This document shows positions 31,601 to 43,439 of a stretch of 64,000 nucleotides of DNA, one piece after another (position 1 is the stretch's first letter; every line of letters begins with the position of its first letter). The notes below the pieces were generated by a model. That model was not told the DNA's origin. It made no database searches and saw nothing but the letters and a program-made list of their open reading frames with translations. This DNA is from Marsupella aquatica. Lineage: Eukaryota > Marchantiophyta. The translations under genes were made by a program, and so were the position numbers. The stretch lies in contig OZ316894.1 in the NCBI GenBank assembly GCA_973895155.1, positions 16,678,001-16,742,000 of the forward strand. Reading direction: 5' to 3'.

Positions 31601-34016
31601 TGATCGTTACTCTTCGACTTATGCGTCCTCTGCTTTTTTTGGCCAAAGTTTCATGTCAATTCTGACCCCTGCTTGTTTGTGATGAAGTTTCTTTCTCTTG
31701 ATACTGCACGGCAGTACAATAAACGACGTGTACGTGCTGGTGTTTTGAATGTTGATTGAACGGAAGGAGTCCCCATCGCAACTGGTGCCTTCCGTGTCTA
31801 CATGTCAGTTTGATTTCGTTCTGCTGTGGTCTGATTCGTCCTGTTTCTCGTGCAGGAAGAGACTTCTTTCGGACAACTGGCCTGTGGTTTCGCGTCGGAG
31901 CCTCCCGATCGGTGTAGCTGTAGCGTCCTCCGCGGGTTTGTCACTTCCTCCACCATTCTGCTCTGCTTTGCTTTGGGAATTGGGAATGTTTTCTTGATAT
32001 CCTTCTTTGCAACGTCAACACCTTCAATTTTGGTCAGGGACGAATGCAGAGCACGAGCTGAACTTATCGCACCTTGGTAGTCTCTATGGCTTTTTTGGTA
32101 GAAGACGGGGTTGATATATGCATTTGGCTATTTGTATTGTCACTAATTGTTCCTTCCGTGGATTTTGCATTTCATTCCAATCCAGCAGAACCGAAATGGA
32201 AACAGAAGCTAGCGGCGGCTGACGAGCGTGCCGAGGCAACTCGGCGAGCTACTGCACAGGTAGGCTCTCCCCCCATAAAGCCTAGTCGCGTTCGATCGCT
32301 TACCGCTCTGGTTCTTTTATAATTTCTCCAGTGTGGCTCCTAGATGGTGAGGTTTCCGATGTCCATCCTAAATGGATGTGTATACCCCGGATGTGAGAAA
32401 TTCACGCACGGGTTTTTCTCGAAGTTAGAATTGCAACCATGGTTATTCTCAAATTCAGAAAAATCTGTGAGGAGAGGCATCAACAGTATTATCCTGTGGA
32501 CTGTCTAAAAGTTATGAAGTGTCCCAAAGCCATGAAATTGCCCCGGGGAGAGCCTCTGGGTGGATCTTTGAAATTATGTTAAAAAGCATGGGGTATATTT
32601 CCACGGGTACGGTTTCCAAGAGATCTTTTCATAAGCCAGACTGTGGAGTCAGTGGGTTTGTTTCCCGTACAAGGTGTTGAATGCACCATTAGTAGTGTCA
32701 CTGAAATGGAATTTGATTGCATGGGGAGCTTCCGTGATGAAATCCTGAATTTTGGCCTCGTTTGTGCTGTGAAGGCTCAAGAAGATTACAAGAAAAGGCA
32801 AGCACAAATTCGTAGACAACAGGACTCCGAAAGCACCGATATAGTGAGCTTAGGTAGTCTCGAATGTATCCCCTATCTTACAGAAGAAGGAAAGATTGCA
32901 GACTGCAGCAAGCCGGATGCGAAGGCTAGCGTTTATGCTGTCTTCGATGACGCGAAGGCTCTACAATATGTCGGTGTGTCGCGGGCGGTAAGTAATCTAT
33001 CCACGCTTTTGACCACATGCTCTTGTCTTCTCATCCCTTTTGTAATGTCTCTCTAACTTTTTTCCCTGTCCGTCTATTTGTCAAGACAGGTATACCCAAG
33101 CATGAAGCTCCATTTTGCTAGGGTTCCGTCAAAATGTTTCTTTGTAAAGGTGCAGCATCTTGCCAGACCTAGTCGCTCCCTTCTAGAAAGCATTCGGGAT
33201 AAGTGGATAGCTGACAACGGTTACTCCCCGCCTGGAAACGACAACGGGGAGCAGCAGAATATATGGGAGAACCCTCTGGACTGCAAACCTTTAATGACAG
33301 GTGCATTTTTCTTCGCTTTAGCCCCAATTGGGGATTGAATGAAAGCCAGCTGTCCATAGTACTGTCTTAAGCAGTACTGCACCCGACTCCATTCCTTTGC
33401 TTTACCACATACACACTGTCAGAATGCAAGATACATTTCTCTAGACCGTCGATTGTTCCACTAGTTCGCTACAAGGTTTCTTGTCTGAGCTGAATCAATG
33501 AAGCTGGCTGCAAGTCCGCTTTAGTCCAAAATGGCAGTTTTCGAAGTAGCTCAGCAGCCCCTGTGCACTGCCTGGGGATTGACTCCAATTTCACCATTCC
33601 TGTTGGTCATTATCTCGGTTTACTTAACTTCATGTGTGTTTCAGAGGCTCTTCAGCATGATCTTTTCTTCAATCTCTTTGCCATTTATTAAGAACCTTGG
33701 TTATTGCATCCATTGATATAAGTTTTTTAACTCATCCGGACTTCCAGACGAGGAGAGGAAATTTTTGGAAGAAGCTGCCCCTGGTCCACCAACAGCGAAG
33801 GCTCTGAAGAATGTGGCTCGAAGGATTGAGGCAGGATTGCTTGAAACTATCAAGGCGCGGAACTGCACTGAACCAATGCGGTTTGATCCCAAGTTGAAGG
33901 ACAGTGGCCTACTCGACTTGAAAAATCAGGATCCACCAAAGTCCCAAAGAAAACCTGACACTGCAGTCCCAACCACGAACGTGAAACCTGCAGCTGTCGG
34001 TGCAACTTCCTTGTGA
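31412..34016 (+). CDS. Plastid-targeted GIY-YIG-like protein of cyanobacterial type
   Basis: Exons: 31412-31494 (or the duplicate 31190-31272), 31856-31935, 32186-32259, about 32775-32987, 33090-33300, 33748-34016, total 930 nt, 309 aa, all phases consistent. The acceptor of exon 4 is the least certain. The N-terminus (MASLTLQHQSVCLSFSSASS, then RRSLPIGVAVASSA) is Ser/Ala-rich, lacks acids, and looks like a chloroplast transit peptide. A GIY-YIG-like core follows: SVYAVFDDAKALQYVGVSRA, then CFFVKVQHLARPSRSLLESI. The C-terminal part has FDPKLKDSGLLDLK. As I recall, cyanobacteria carry similar GIY-YIG-like proteins. GIY-YIG domains are usually nucleases in repair or mobile elements, but the activity here is unknown, and the GIY and YIG motifs are VYA and YVG. 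Possibly a plastid nucleic-acid protein. Confidence 0.8.
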
Positions 34017-36384
34017 AGGACTAGTCGCAACGTTTCACTTTGAAATTTCACAATACCCCAGAAACGGGGCAAAGTTTGTTGACTCTGGGGAATACGGATT
34101 CAGACGATTCTGGATTTGTCAGATGGAAGCCAGAATGCTGCTGAAGGTAAACTGTTAGTGTGGATTGTTCACAGGAGCAATCCCATTGAATGATCGCCCT
34201 CAAGGCGACCCTGCAGTGCCACAGGTGCTGCCGCCATACACCTCAATATCCCTGAGGGTTAACTCACCACTTCAGGTATTCGGTTGGTACACTTACATCT
34301 GTGTGGGGAAGTGACAATTGGGAAGCGAAAGGATGGTCCAAATGCTATCCGTCATCGTTAGAGCCTGCAAATACTCAGAAGAACAAGTTTGTTCAACCCA
34401 CTCAGCGTTGACGGCCATGATTCTTCCCCAGATCCATTCTTACAACATCCTAGTAAATTTATTTCGTTTGAATTCGCTGTCAAGTGCAGCTCGGCTGAAA
34501 ACTCTGAACTGACGTAGGGACTTCTGGGGTCATGTCTGTAAAAGCTTAGTTGGCTTAGGAGCTGCTAAGTTCTACTGTGCCCACAGGTATCTTATGTGTT
34601 TGCTTGCCCTCAGCAAGTGGAACGTTCTCAACCACCTGGTTGGCTTTCGAAGTGTCAAGGTCTGCGGTAATTATTAGAGAGAATTTAGTCATTTACATTA
34701 AGGTTGTCTGTGCTAGAATGACATTTTATGTCTGCAAGACTAGCCCGAAACCGTGTAAGACTAGCCTGAATACCGATGCATAAGGGCTCCCTGTACCCCG
34801 ACGCCTATGTTTGGATCCACAAGCTTAAATTAAATATTAAAAGAATGTCACCAGAGAAATTGTCGCCTATGTCTCACTCTAAGGAGTACCTTATGAAAGG
34901 TACATGAAAACTAGACTTGGATCACAAACTATAGTATATATACATACATTGTCTGGTCAATGCTTGTGTACCATAAATTAGTATCCGAACTCTATTTCGT
35001 GAAGCATGTTACAGATTACAGTATACATTGTGTCTGTCTGGTTGATGGTTGTGTATCAAAAGTTAATTATGCTAAAGTGTCAAGTCTGCCCCGACATTGC
35101 CTTGACTTTGTACTTGGAAAACTCAGAGTCAACCTTCTCTGACCTTCTATGACATACAGTCCTGCCCAAAATCTCCTACGGTTGCTGCACCAAATGTGGG
35201 GAAAGTGGGTAATGATCTCAACAGTCCAACGAGGAACTCAAAATTGGGGCCGGGTTCTTAAGTTGTGGAATGACTCATGCCTGTAAGGCCGCCCGTGGGC
35301 TGCATGAAGGGCCTGGAAATTTTTGGCTCAACATGTGATCCTATCCATCAATCTCAAAACTCAACAAGGAGACAAGTGGGGTTGTTATTCACTTTACTCT
35401 TTTGTCTCCTGTTCTAGGCAGTTATTTATAGGTCTGGCCATTGTTCTGGCCGTGAGTCAAACACACAGGGCTAAGTTTGTGTACTGTCACAAACATATAC
35501 AGCCCTGTTTGTGACAAGAAATGATGGCATGCCCTCACGTGCAGCCAGTAAATTTGGAGAGCACTGTTTATGGGGCTCGCAACAAACTAATCTGTCTACA
35601 AATTGAGAATCAAGTCTGTGATTTTCCAGTGACTTTAGTATATTGTTTCTCACTTTCATTTCTTCCTCTATTTCTTCCATTTCATTTTTTCCACTTGCAT
35701 GTTCAAGCCTTTGCATTTGGGTGTAGCAGCAGCTTCTCTAAATTTGGCTACATATGCCTTGATAAGCACAAATTAGTTAATCAGAGCATTATTTCTAAGA
35801 GAATTTTGAGAGTACCTCAGAAAAGGCCTCAAGGATCTTAATTTGATGATTTGATCCTATTTGATATTGATAATTTCCTGAATGGTCAACATAAAAAGAA
35901 CCCACTTGTCCAATGACAGTAATCTTTTTTGTTTGTTTTCCAAGATTTAGGCAGGTTATGGCCACATACAAGTAAAAGGCGTGGACATGGTCCCTAGAGT
36001 CCCTGGGCAAATAAAGGCAGAGCCTCTAGTATCCATACATAGTGCTGCTTATTGTAGCCTCCATTGTAGCTATAGGGCATTCAACACGTCGAGGACATTT
36101 TGTCAAGTGTAAGAACCTTTAGTGTATCTTCCAATACCTTGCGCCCACTATTTCTTCTTATTCCCTGTTAGATTAACTCTAGCCCATATTACGGGCTTTG
36201 CTCGGATATCCTGTTGGGCTTTTTTGGTATTGATGGCCTTCTTTGGTCCCCCCCCTCCATGAGATTCACGCGGAAGAGAAAAAAGGAAAAAGATTGACTT
36301 TAGCCCATAGTGTGAATGGAAGGGGTTGCAGTTGGCTTTACTTGTACTCAGCTCTCATTCAGGGATGGTGACTGCCAATCCTAA

Positions 36385-36490
36385 TGGCAAGGTGGGCCCA
36401 AGTAAATGCTAATGTGGAGTACTTATTTGGTCCAGAATTGTAGGCCATCTTTGAAGATGGTCTAAACATTTCCAAACTTTAGTTCCTTTT
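36385..36490. repeat. Dispersed repeat shared with about 61010-61125
   Basis: Shared ordered blocks are GCAA(G)G, AATGCTGATGTG-like (AATGCTAATGTGGAG), TAGAATTNTAGNNCATCT, ATATTTCCAAACT and CTCCTT/GTTCCTT. The two copies are about 24.6 kb apart and well diverged. Confidence 0.5.
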
Positions 36491-38504
36491 ATAGAATGAT
36501 CTGCATTCTGGGTTATTTTGTCTTAATAAGATTTTTGATGTACATTTTGGTTTCAATTTGTTATAGACAAGGTGCATCCACTGTATTATTGGAATTTGAA
36601 ATCATAATTACCCCTTCTTTTTGGTACCTGCTGTTTTGGTGTGTACTTATTTTCAATCTTGCCCATCCTTTGTTAGATTATGTTGTTTTTATTGGTATAT
36701 TCAAGTTATACTAAATTAAACCCTAAGCTATCTCCTCCCAAGAATGTGAGAAATCCAAGGAGTGAGAGAAACAAACACTTCAAGATAATGTCAACCACTC
36801 CCCTTTTAACTACATCTGAGAGTTTTGTTTCCTCCCGTGTTTCCTACATTTATGGTTTTGAGTGACTTACGTATCGCTAACCAAAGTTATTATGAGAAAA
36901 ACATGAGAGGCCCACCACTCTTTTGAAAGGGATTCACAATCATTTAAAAGCTAAATACTTGTCTCTAGAAAATGACATGTGAGGATAAAAGCAGGGCCAA
37001 GACTATGTAAAATGAATAAACTGTGAGGAGATGACACTTTGTAACAGAATAAGCACTGAGGAGAGGCCACATTTACTCTATCGCCCAAAACTAATTTATT
37101 CTTACTTTAAAGTGTCGTACAAATCTACTCTGGATGAGCAATGTAATGTCTAAAGGAACTCTAAATGTCTATCTTGGAATCCCATCCATTTATTGATATA
37201 GCCATGATAACCAACACAGCATACAGAAAGGGAGACCCATACAAACAGTTCCTGTGGGACCTAAAATCAAAAGGCCAGAAGCCAACTAAGAGGGGGCCGG
37301 TACGAGGTGGACTATGGACTAACTACACTAAACTACCAACCTGGTGTCAGCTCGGGGGGTCAATTACCAACAAAAAAAACAGTAATGTAAAATCCATATT
37401 TTCATATTATTTTGATTAAATTTTTATAAAGAAAAGAAAGTCAAATCTATTCATGATAGAAAAATGTACAAATTTTAATTTCTTATAAAGTAAAATAGGT
37501 AGTTTAAAATTCAAAATAGTAATATTTTTTTTAGAAAATAAGGGTATTTTAACTAGATCAGAAAAATAGCACATGGCATCCTATAAAACAAGCCAGAGGT
37601 GTCAGGAGACCATAATCCCTTACAATGCCAGCTACAACACTAAGGATGGGTAATAAGTGCGCTAAACCTGCCCAAGTCATTGTTGTGTCCAGAGTACAAC
37701 CATGTTGTGTTGAGAGCTCCTTTAAGGGATCTGGGAGGCACCACCAGTACCATTCACCCTCCTATCATTCTCAATAGCCCACAAGTACATGAGTACAAAA
37801 GTTGAAGTAGATATTGGCAGGACTCCCCATCTTGGGATCTTACCTAGAGTACTTTATAATGTAATTGAGGTCCGACATACAGGTTGCTTGTGCGTAACTG
37901 TTTCCGGAGATATTTGCGTTTCCACAATCTCTTTCCCCTGGATTGTTTCTGGGAGTATTCGCAATTTTCATAATCTTGCTCGGAAATTCATGATTGATAA
38001 TCTTTTCCCAAACAGTGGTTAAGTAATATAAAGCAGGTCTGGGTAGTAATTTTTAGCTTGAACACTCCCCCTCCTCCTCTGCCCCCCAGAATGCTCAGAA
38101 ATTCCCCCTGGCTAAGGACGGTCAATTTTTACTCACTTTCTGGTCACAGTCTAGACTGCCGGCATCCTATACATCAGACAAGAAGATTGGGAGGGACAAT
38201 TGATCATTCAAAATGAACTAGCAAGTAGAGGCACACTCAAGGTACCACCACTTCTTGGGGGTCAACTTATTGTCATTTTAGCAAGCCTGACCTAGTTAAA
38301 TAACCCAATTTTATCCAGAGAAAATGATTTACTTTGTAAAATGAACAGATAAGGAATATTCATTACAGAACTCCATGGGAAGCTTCTTCCAAAATCCTTG
38401 GAAGCATGTGCAGCCACATCAGCCCCATTGGTCACAAACATGCAGAGTAAATTATGCAAGAAGGGAAACGTCAAACAAAAACAACCATATCTCCTCAAAG
38501 GGAA

Positions 38505-38800
38505 ATGTATTGGAGTATTTATTGGGTGCAATGGAAAGCTCTCAAGGAGGACTGCATACTCTTGATCTAAATTGAATTCAAGGATGCCTTTGGTGGTCAT
38601 GATTGCAAGAGCTATCTTGCCTGCTTGCCAATCCTACCGAAACAACAGCCAAGCCGTGTTCAGTTTCCCATGGGAGCTTGCGTTGGGGAGACATAACAGA
38701 GTAGGCATAGGTGTTGAGGTCCAAGTGCATCTTACCTTTGGTCTCCCAATTGAGTTGGACACAATTGCTAGGGTTGGGGCCAAAGTGGTTGCGAGTTGTG
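38505..38800. repeat. About 280-bp repeat, copy 1 (copy 2 at 39515-39790)
   Basis: Common blocks are TTGGGTGCA(A/T)TGGAAAGCTCTCAA, CTTGCCTGCTTGCCAAATCCT-like, AACAGCAGCCAAGCCG, GTTCAGTCTCCC and GGGAGCTTGCGTTGGGGAG. The 3' flanks diverge after a GTTGAGGTC/GTGGAGGTC block. Copy 2 is more GC-rich and contains an extra direct duplication of GGACTTCTTGGGTGCATTGG at 39500-39540. Confidence 0.8.
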
Positions 38801-38819
38801 GAACTCGACTACCTTAACA

Positions 38820-40870
38820 CTTAGCTCCGGCGTCATTGACTCCGACATTGAGCTCCCTTATGGTCCAGGCCCGGATAGGCCATCCGGGGAGGACTTAGCA
38901 TGGGGAGACTTGTGAGCGATGAGACGTGGCGCTAGCAATGGCAAGGAGCCAAGCTGGTGACACACACTAAGGACTTGGACTAGCTGAGAGCCGGTCGGGT
39001 CCAGGGGAAATGGGCCAGGCTCAAGGACAACCGTCCAGGACTCTGGATGGACTTTGAGTTCCGAGGGCTTGAGTGTGAGCTCCTCTTGGGCCCAAGGCCC
39101 ATGGAGTTGACGCCATGGGCAACGGACGCTTGGGGCGCAAGTTACGACCTGATCAGGGGCCCCGAGCGGCGATAAGACCTGAGGGCCTAGGCATGAGCAC
39201 TGGGTCAGCCCGATCACAATGGGCTAAGGCACTCCGCTTGCGGATGCCTAACGAGAAAGTTATGGGCGTTGCCAGTTGGTGGCGCACCCATTATGCGCGA
39301 TTGGATCCGGGTTGGGGGCCAAATGTTTAGGGACCAAAGTTGGTCCGGGGGTGGCAGGTCTCTAGAAGCATATATATATGAGGGGATGGTGTCTCCCTGG
39401 GGGCTAAGGGCGAGCCGAAGTCGTGAGCCGCGGCGATCGCGACACCAAGGGAATCCGCCAAATGGAAATGGTGATATCTTCCCAATTGGAAGTCCGTTGG
39501 AGGACTTCTTGGGTGCATTGGAGGACTTCTTGGGTGCATTGGAAAGCTCTCAACAAGGGCTACGCCCTCCTGAGCTCAATTGGGTTTGGGGGCACCATGG
39601 GTTCTTGGGGTTTGCGGGTGTTAACTCGCCCGCTTGCCAAATCCTGTCGAACAGCAGCCAAGCCGCGTTCAGTCTCCCAAGGGAGCTTGCGTTGGGGAGG
39701 CAAGGCCAAGTAGGTGTGGAGGTCAAGTTCCAAGAGTGCTTGGTCCCTAGACTGTCAGTGAGGCAAATCGAGAGTTGGTTGCTAGAGGCGGGGCCATTCT
39801 GGTCCCGGTGTGTTAGGACAAGCTTTAGGACAAGCTACGCTAATTGGGCCATGAGCATGTCCTGGGGTCAGGGCGGTCAGTTGGTGATGGATAGGTACGA
39901 GGGGGAACCCGGGCTCCGCCCAAGGAAGGAGTTGTTCTGGACGAACAGTGGACGTGGGTTCTGGTTCCGGCTTATGGCATCGAGAGGACCTATCGCTGAC
40001 CTATTTACCAATGTCTGTCGAGCTTGAGTTAGGATGCTAGACTTGGCGAGATCTAGATCCTGAAGGGTTACTTACCGGGGTGCTTGGTTGCTTGTGCAAA
40101 CAGTGAGGACCGTTGAGTAGCGGTCGCGTTGGAGAGCAAGTGCAGCTTCGTATGGGAGGGGCCGTTGGTGGCGCAAGGGGCGCTAGGGTGCTTGCTTGAG
40201 GTATTCTGTGGAGGCGTTCGGGCAACAGGGGCACTTAGGCGTGAGTGCTGGGATTGGTGAGGGCGATGGGTGGTAAGGTCCACCACTTTGCGGCATTTGA
40301 GACAAGCTTTGTGACAAGCTAGCTATTTGGGCCACATAGGGCCATGGGCATGTCCTGGATGCAGGGCTGTCAACTAATGACGTATAGAAAGTGGGGAAAC
40401 TTGGAAACCACCCGATATAGTGGATGTTCTGGACAAACAATGGATGTCGACCTTAGCTTCAACTTATGGGAAGGGCATCCAAGCCTGGGAGGCTCTCCCG
40501 GAGGCTCTATCCGTTGACCTACTTACTAACAACTATTAAACTTGAGGCAAAATAATAGTCTTGGGATCCAAGATCAAGGGCTGGCGGGTTACTTACCAAT
40601 ACTGTTGGTTGCTTGCGATAATAAGGGCCGTTGAGCGATGATCATGCTGAGGAGCAAATGCGGCATTGTATGGGAGTTACCGTTGGCAGTGATAGAGACA
40701 CAAAGTTCCTTGCTTGCGGAGTTCCGTGTAGGTATTCGGCACCAAGAGTATTTGGGCAAGGTACTAGGTTTGGTGAGAGCACTAGGTGGCTAGGTCCACC
40801 ACTGGCGAGTAGCGCCTTGCCATTTAGCAATGGGCCAATGAGGGCCAAGCTCGGGTTAGCCCATGTGGTT
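38820..40870. mobile_element. GC-rich island, possible remnant of a non-coding transposon region
   Basis: GC content rises visibly against the AT-rich flanks. The island carries a TATA-like run (GCATATATATATGAGGGG) at about 39368-39385 downstream of GC-rich sequence, direct repeats, and no long open frame with a recognisable product. This is the kind of sequence found in LTR or untranslated regions of gypsy-type elements, but I see no gag, pol or primer-binding site, so the class is a guess. Confidence 0.35.
39825..40815. repeat. Two-copy tandem repeat, about 490-bp unit
   Basis: Copy 1 runs from about 39825 to 40310 and copy 2 from about 40310 to 40815. Ordered common blocks are GACAAGCTA, ATTTGGGCCA or AATTGGGCCA, GGGCATGTCCTGG, GTTCTGGAC(G/A)AACA, GGTTACTTACC, TTGGTTGCTTG, GGGCCGTTGAG and GGT(C)CCACCACT. 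Confidence 0.75.
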
Positions 40871-41139
40871 AACATAACCATATATACAAAATGGGGGGCA
40901 CTGGATAATAAATTAGTTTTGGGGACTAGTTGGTAAATGCGCGCATTCAATTTGGGGGACAGGTTAGTAGAAAGTTGTTTCCCCTAATGCTTTGGAAACA
41001 ACACCTTCATATACTTAAACACTTGAGAAATTTTCATGTTTACTAATATAGTAAAAGTAGAGGAGAATCTGCCTGAAGAGACTATCCAAATGTTGGCCCA
41101 ACATTCTTCTCCAAGCATGCACTAAAAAGTCATTAAAAG

Positions 41140-41640
41140 CAATAAATTTGAATAGTATTCCCAACCTTGGATATGATTTCTCAAACATATATTTAATTTT
41201 AACTAGGATGACTAGGATGATTTCAGAACCCTAACCCCTGAACTCCCTCCAAGCTTGGGCTCCCAACTGTTGGTTTGGGTGACTTACACACTTAAGCCAG
41301 CAGGAAAACTGCATGTTAATTAAACCTTTTGTTTTAAGAGTATTCCCAAGCTTGCATGACGTTTCTCAAACATACATTTTAACTAGGATGACTAGGATGA
41401 TTTCAGATTAAAAAAACTCTCCTTCATACATTCTGTGGTCCCATCCAAGTTGTAAGGTTTGGATGGACATCCCTTCCAAGCAGGTTTAGAGCTTGTGGCT
41501 CCCAATGGTTTGTTTGAGTGACTTACACACTCCTGCTAGCACACAAGCTAGCAGAAAAATAAATTCATATTAAACCTTTTGTTTCAATAGTACTCCCAAG
41601 CTTGCATAAGACTTCTCAAACAAAATTTCAATTTACCCTT
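41140..41640. repeat. Tandem array, about 195-245 bp units
   Basis: The block AGTATTCCCAAGCTTGCAT with TTCTCAAACATA recurs at about 41153, 41338 and 41586. Between them ACTAGGATGACTAGGATGAT, GACTTACACACT and TTAAACCTTTTGTTT recur. ACTAGGATGACTAGG-like sequence also appears at 41857. Confidence 0.85.
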
Positions 41641-41884
41641 ACTAGTATAAGTGTTTTTCCTTGCCAGGCATCAACAAAAATAGTTCTGTTTGTTTCTTGT
41701 AGAGAATCATCGGTTCCTATTTGTGATTAAACTTGATGATGTGGCAAAATGTGGTGCTAGACATTTTGGAAGGAGCTTCCCAGGGTGTAAACACAGTAAA
41801 GGGGGCAAAGAGGGAGGCATAGCACACAAAGGACAAGTAGAAAATGAAAGGCCCTAGGATGACTAGGATGATTTCACAACTAGC

Positions 41885-42450
41885 CCAAACTACCCATTCT
41901 TTGAACACGAATAGCGGAGAGTACAACAAAAATGTTACCAAAATATATTCTCTATTCATTTTTTCGAATGTTAATGAAATGATTAAAAAACCCATCATTT
42001 TAAAAGTCATATATAATATACCATTCTCCTTTGTATGCACATTCTTCCTTCTATGCAAATATGTTTGTGGTGGGGCCAATTATCACAAAGAACTTGCATG
42101 TATCAGTTCATAGATATCATAGTCATGACTTTTTCCATGCACATGATGACCATGAGTTTTTGTCTAGAAGCTTCATTCTAGACCTAGACTCTTAAAAGTA
42201 GACTTCACTTGGCACTTTTATAGTAAGATAAAATGAAAAGGCGCACTCTTATATATTTTATGATCACATCCAGGGCTCTTAAAAGTAGACTTCACTTGAC
42301 ACTTTTAGATTTCACTTGACACTTTTATAGTAAGATGAAAAAGCTCTCTCTCATACATTTTATGATCACATCCAAGCTCGAAGGTTTGAATGGACACCCC
42401 ATCCGAGCATGTGACTCCCAGCCGTTCGTTTGAGCAGAGCCACGCAATCA
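41885..42450. repeat. Dispersed repeat copy 2, followed by a short local duplication
   Basis: 41885-42175 matches the repeat at 14260-14610. After it, the block CTTAAAAGTAGACTTCACTTG..CACTTTTATAGTAAGAT with TTTTATGATCACATCCA is present twice, at about 42190-42275 and 42280-42375. Confidence 0.65.
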
Positions 42451-42702
42451 CGCTTCCAAGCAGAAAAAAACAAACGGTAAATAACACGTTGTAAAGTATA
42501 GGGTAATGACAGCTTGGTCTTGGGTTACTGGTCTGTAACCCTGTGACCAGAAAGTGAGTAAATACTGACCGGCGTCAGCCGGGAAGTTTTTTTGAGCTTT
42601 GTGGGAACAGGTTTCAGACACTAACCTCAGCCCAAGCTGTCATTATCATACATATACCTGTCCGAGGAAAAGATTCCCGAGAACATTTTCTAGACAGAAG
42701 AT

Positions 42703-42818
42703 TATGGAAATGGTGACACTTAGTAGAAAAGGTTACACATGGGTAATCTTACTTGATTATGAAAATGGTATGGAAATGGTGACACTTAGTAGAAAAGGTT
42801 ACACACGGGTAACCTTAT
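42703..42818. repeat. Two-copy 66-bp tandem repeat upstream of the DUF21-CBS gene
   Basis: The block TATGGAAATGGTGACACTTAG through GTTACACA(T/C)GGGTAA is present at 42703-42751 and 42769-42818, with one or two differences. Confidence 0.9.
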
Positions 42819-43320
42819 TTCCTGACACGAATTACGTGCTCTAGCGATGTCCGTCCTCGTCCATGCTTCTTGGAACGACTCTTGCGATCATAAACAAAAC
42901 CCACGTTCTATTGCTTGGGCAGTCGATACATTACATTATTGCTGTCGTATGTGCGGCAATCCTGTCAGGTCCGATTTGGCAATTCGGACGAGACCTGTGC
43001 GGTGACGAGAGGCAGACGGAGAGCGGAGAGCGAGAGAGTGCGAATTTTGGAGCTGGAGCTCCAGCTCTGCATCCAGGCGAGCAGGCAGGCGTACATGGTA
43101 CTGCCTGTAGCAGCGAGCCCCAGACGACACCACCATTTCGCAGGCAGGGAGCAGTCGACGAGAATGCGCAGCTCTCCTGTGATGCTGGAGTAGCTTGAGG
43201 AGATTGGACTCACGGGGTTTGGAAGATGTCGAGGAGCCACGATATTCTTCATCGATTTGTCTAAGTGAGGGTTTGATTGATTGAGTGATTGCACCACTGT
43301 TCCAGTGATCCAGTCGCGTC

Positions 43321-43385
43321 TAGGCAAGGCAAAGCAAGGCAAGGCAAAGCAAGGCAAGGCAAAGAAAGGAAAGGCAAAGGTGAGG
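43321..43385. repeat. Pentamer-rich GGCAA/AGCAA run in the DUF21-CBS leader
   Basis: The pattern AGGCAAGGCAAAGCAAGGCA continues for about 60 bases and ends about 55 bases before the start codon, so it is probably within the 5' UTR. Confidence 0.85.
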
Positions 43386-43439
43386 TAGGGCAAGGGTATT
43401 GAAGGTAGAGGGAAGAGAGAAGAAAGAAGGCGACGAAAG

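Larger units (their letters stand above)
34017..43439. other. Repeat-rich intergenic region, about 9.4 kb
   Basis: No gene can be supported. 34017-34300 is probably the 3' UTR of the plastid-protein gene. 34800-38400 is AT-rich and featureless apart from a dispersed repeat at 36390-36490. 38820-40870 is a GC-rich island with two duplicated modules. 41140-42450 is a tandem array. 42703-42818 and 43321-43385 lie in the promoter or leader of the DUF21-CBS gene. Confidence 0.6.

Noticed and set aside
39269-40027. 252-codon frame in the GC-rich island
   Set aside because: It runs across repeat modules and reads low in stops only because of GC content. The copy at 38505 is not open in the same frame, and there is no family resemblance.
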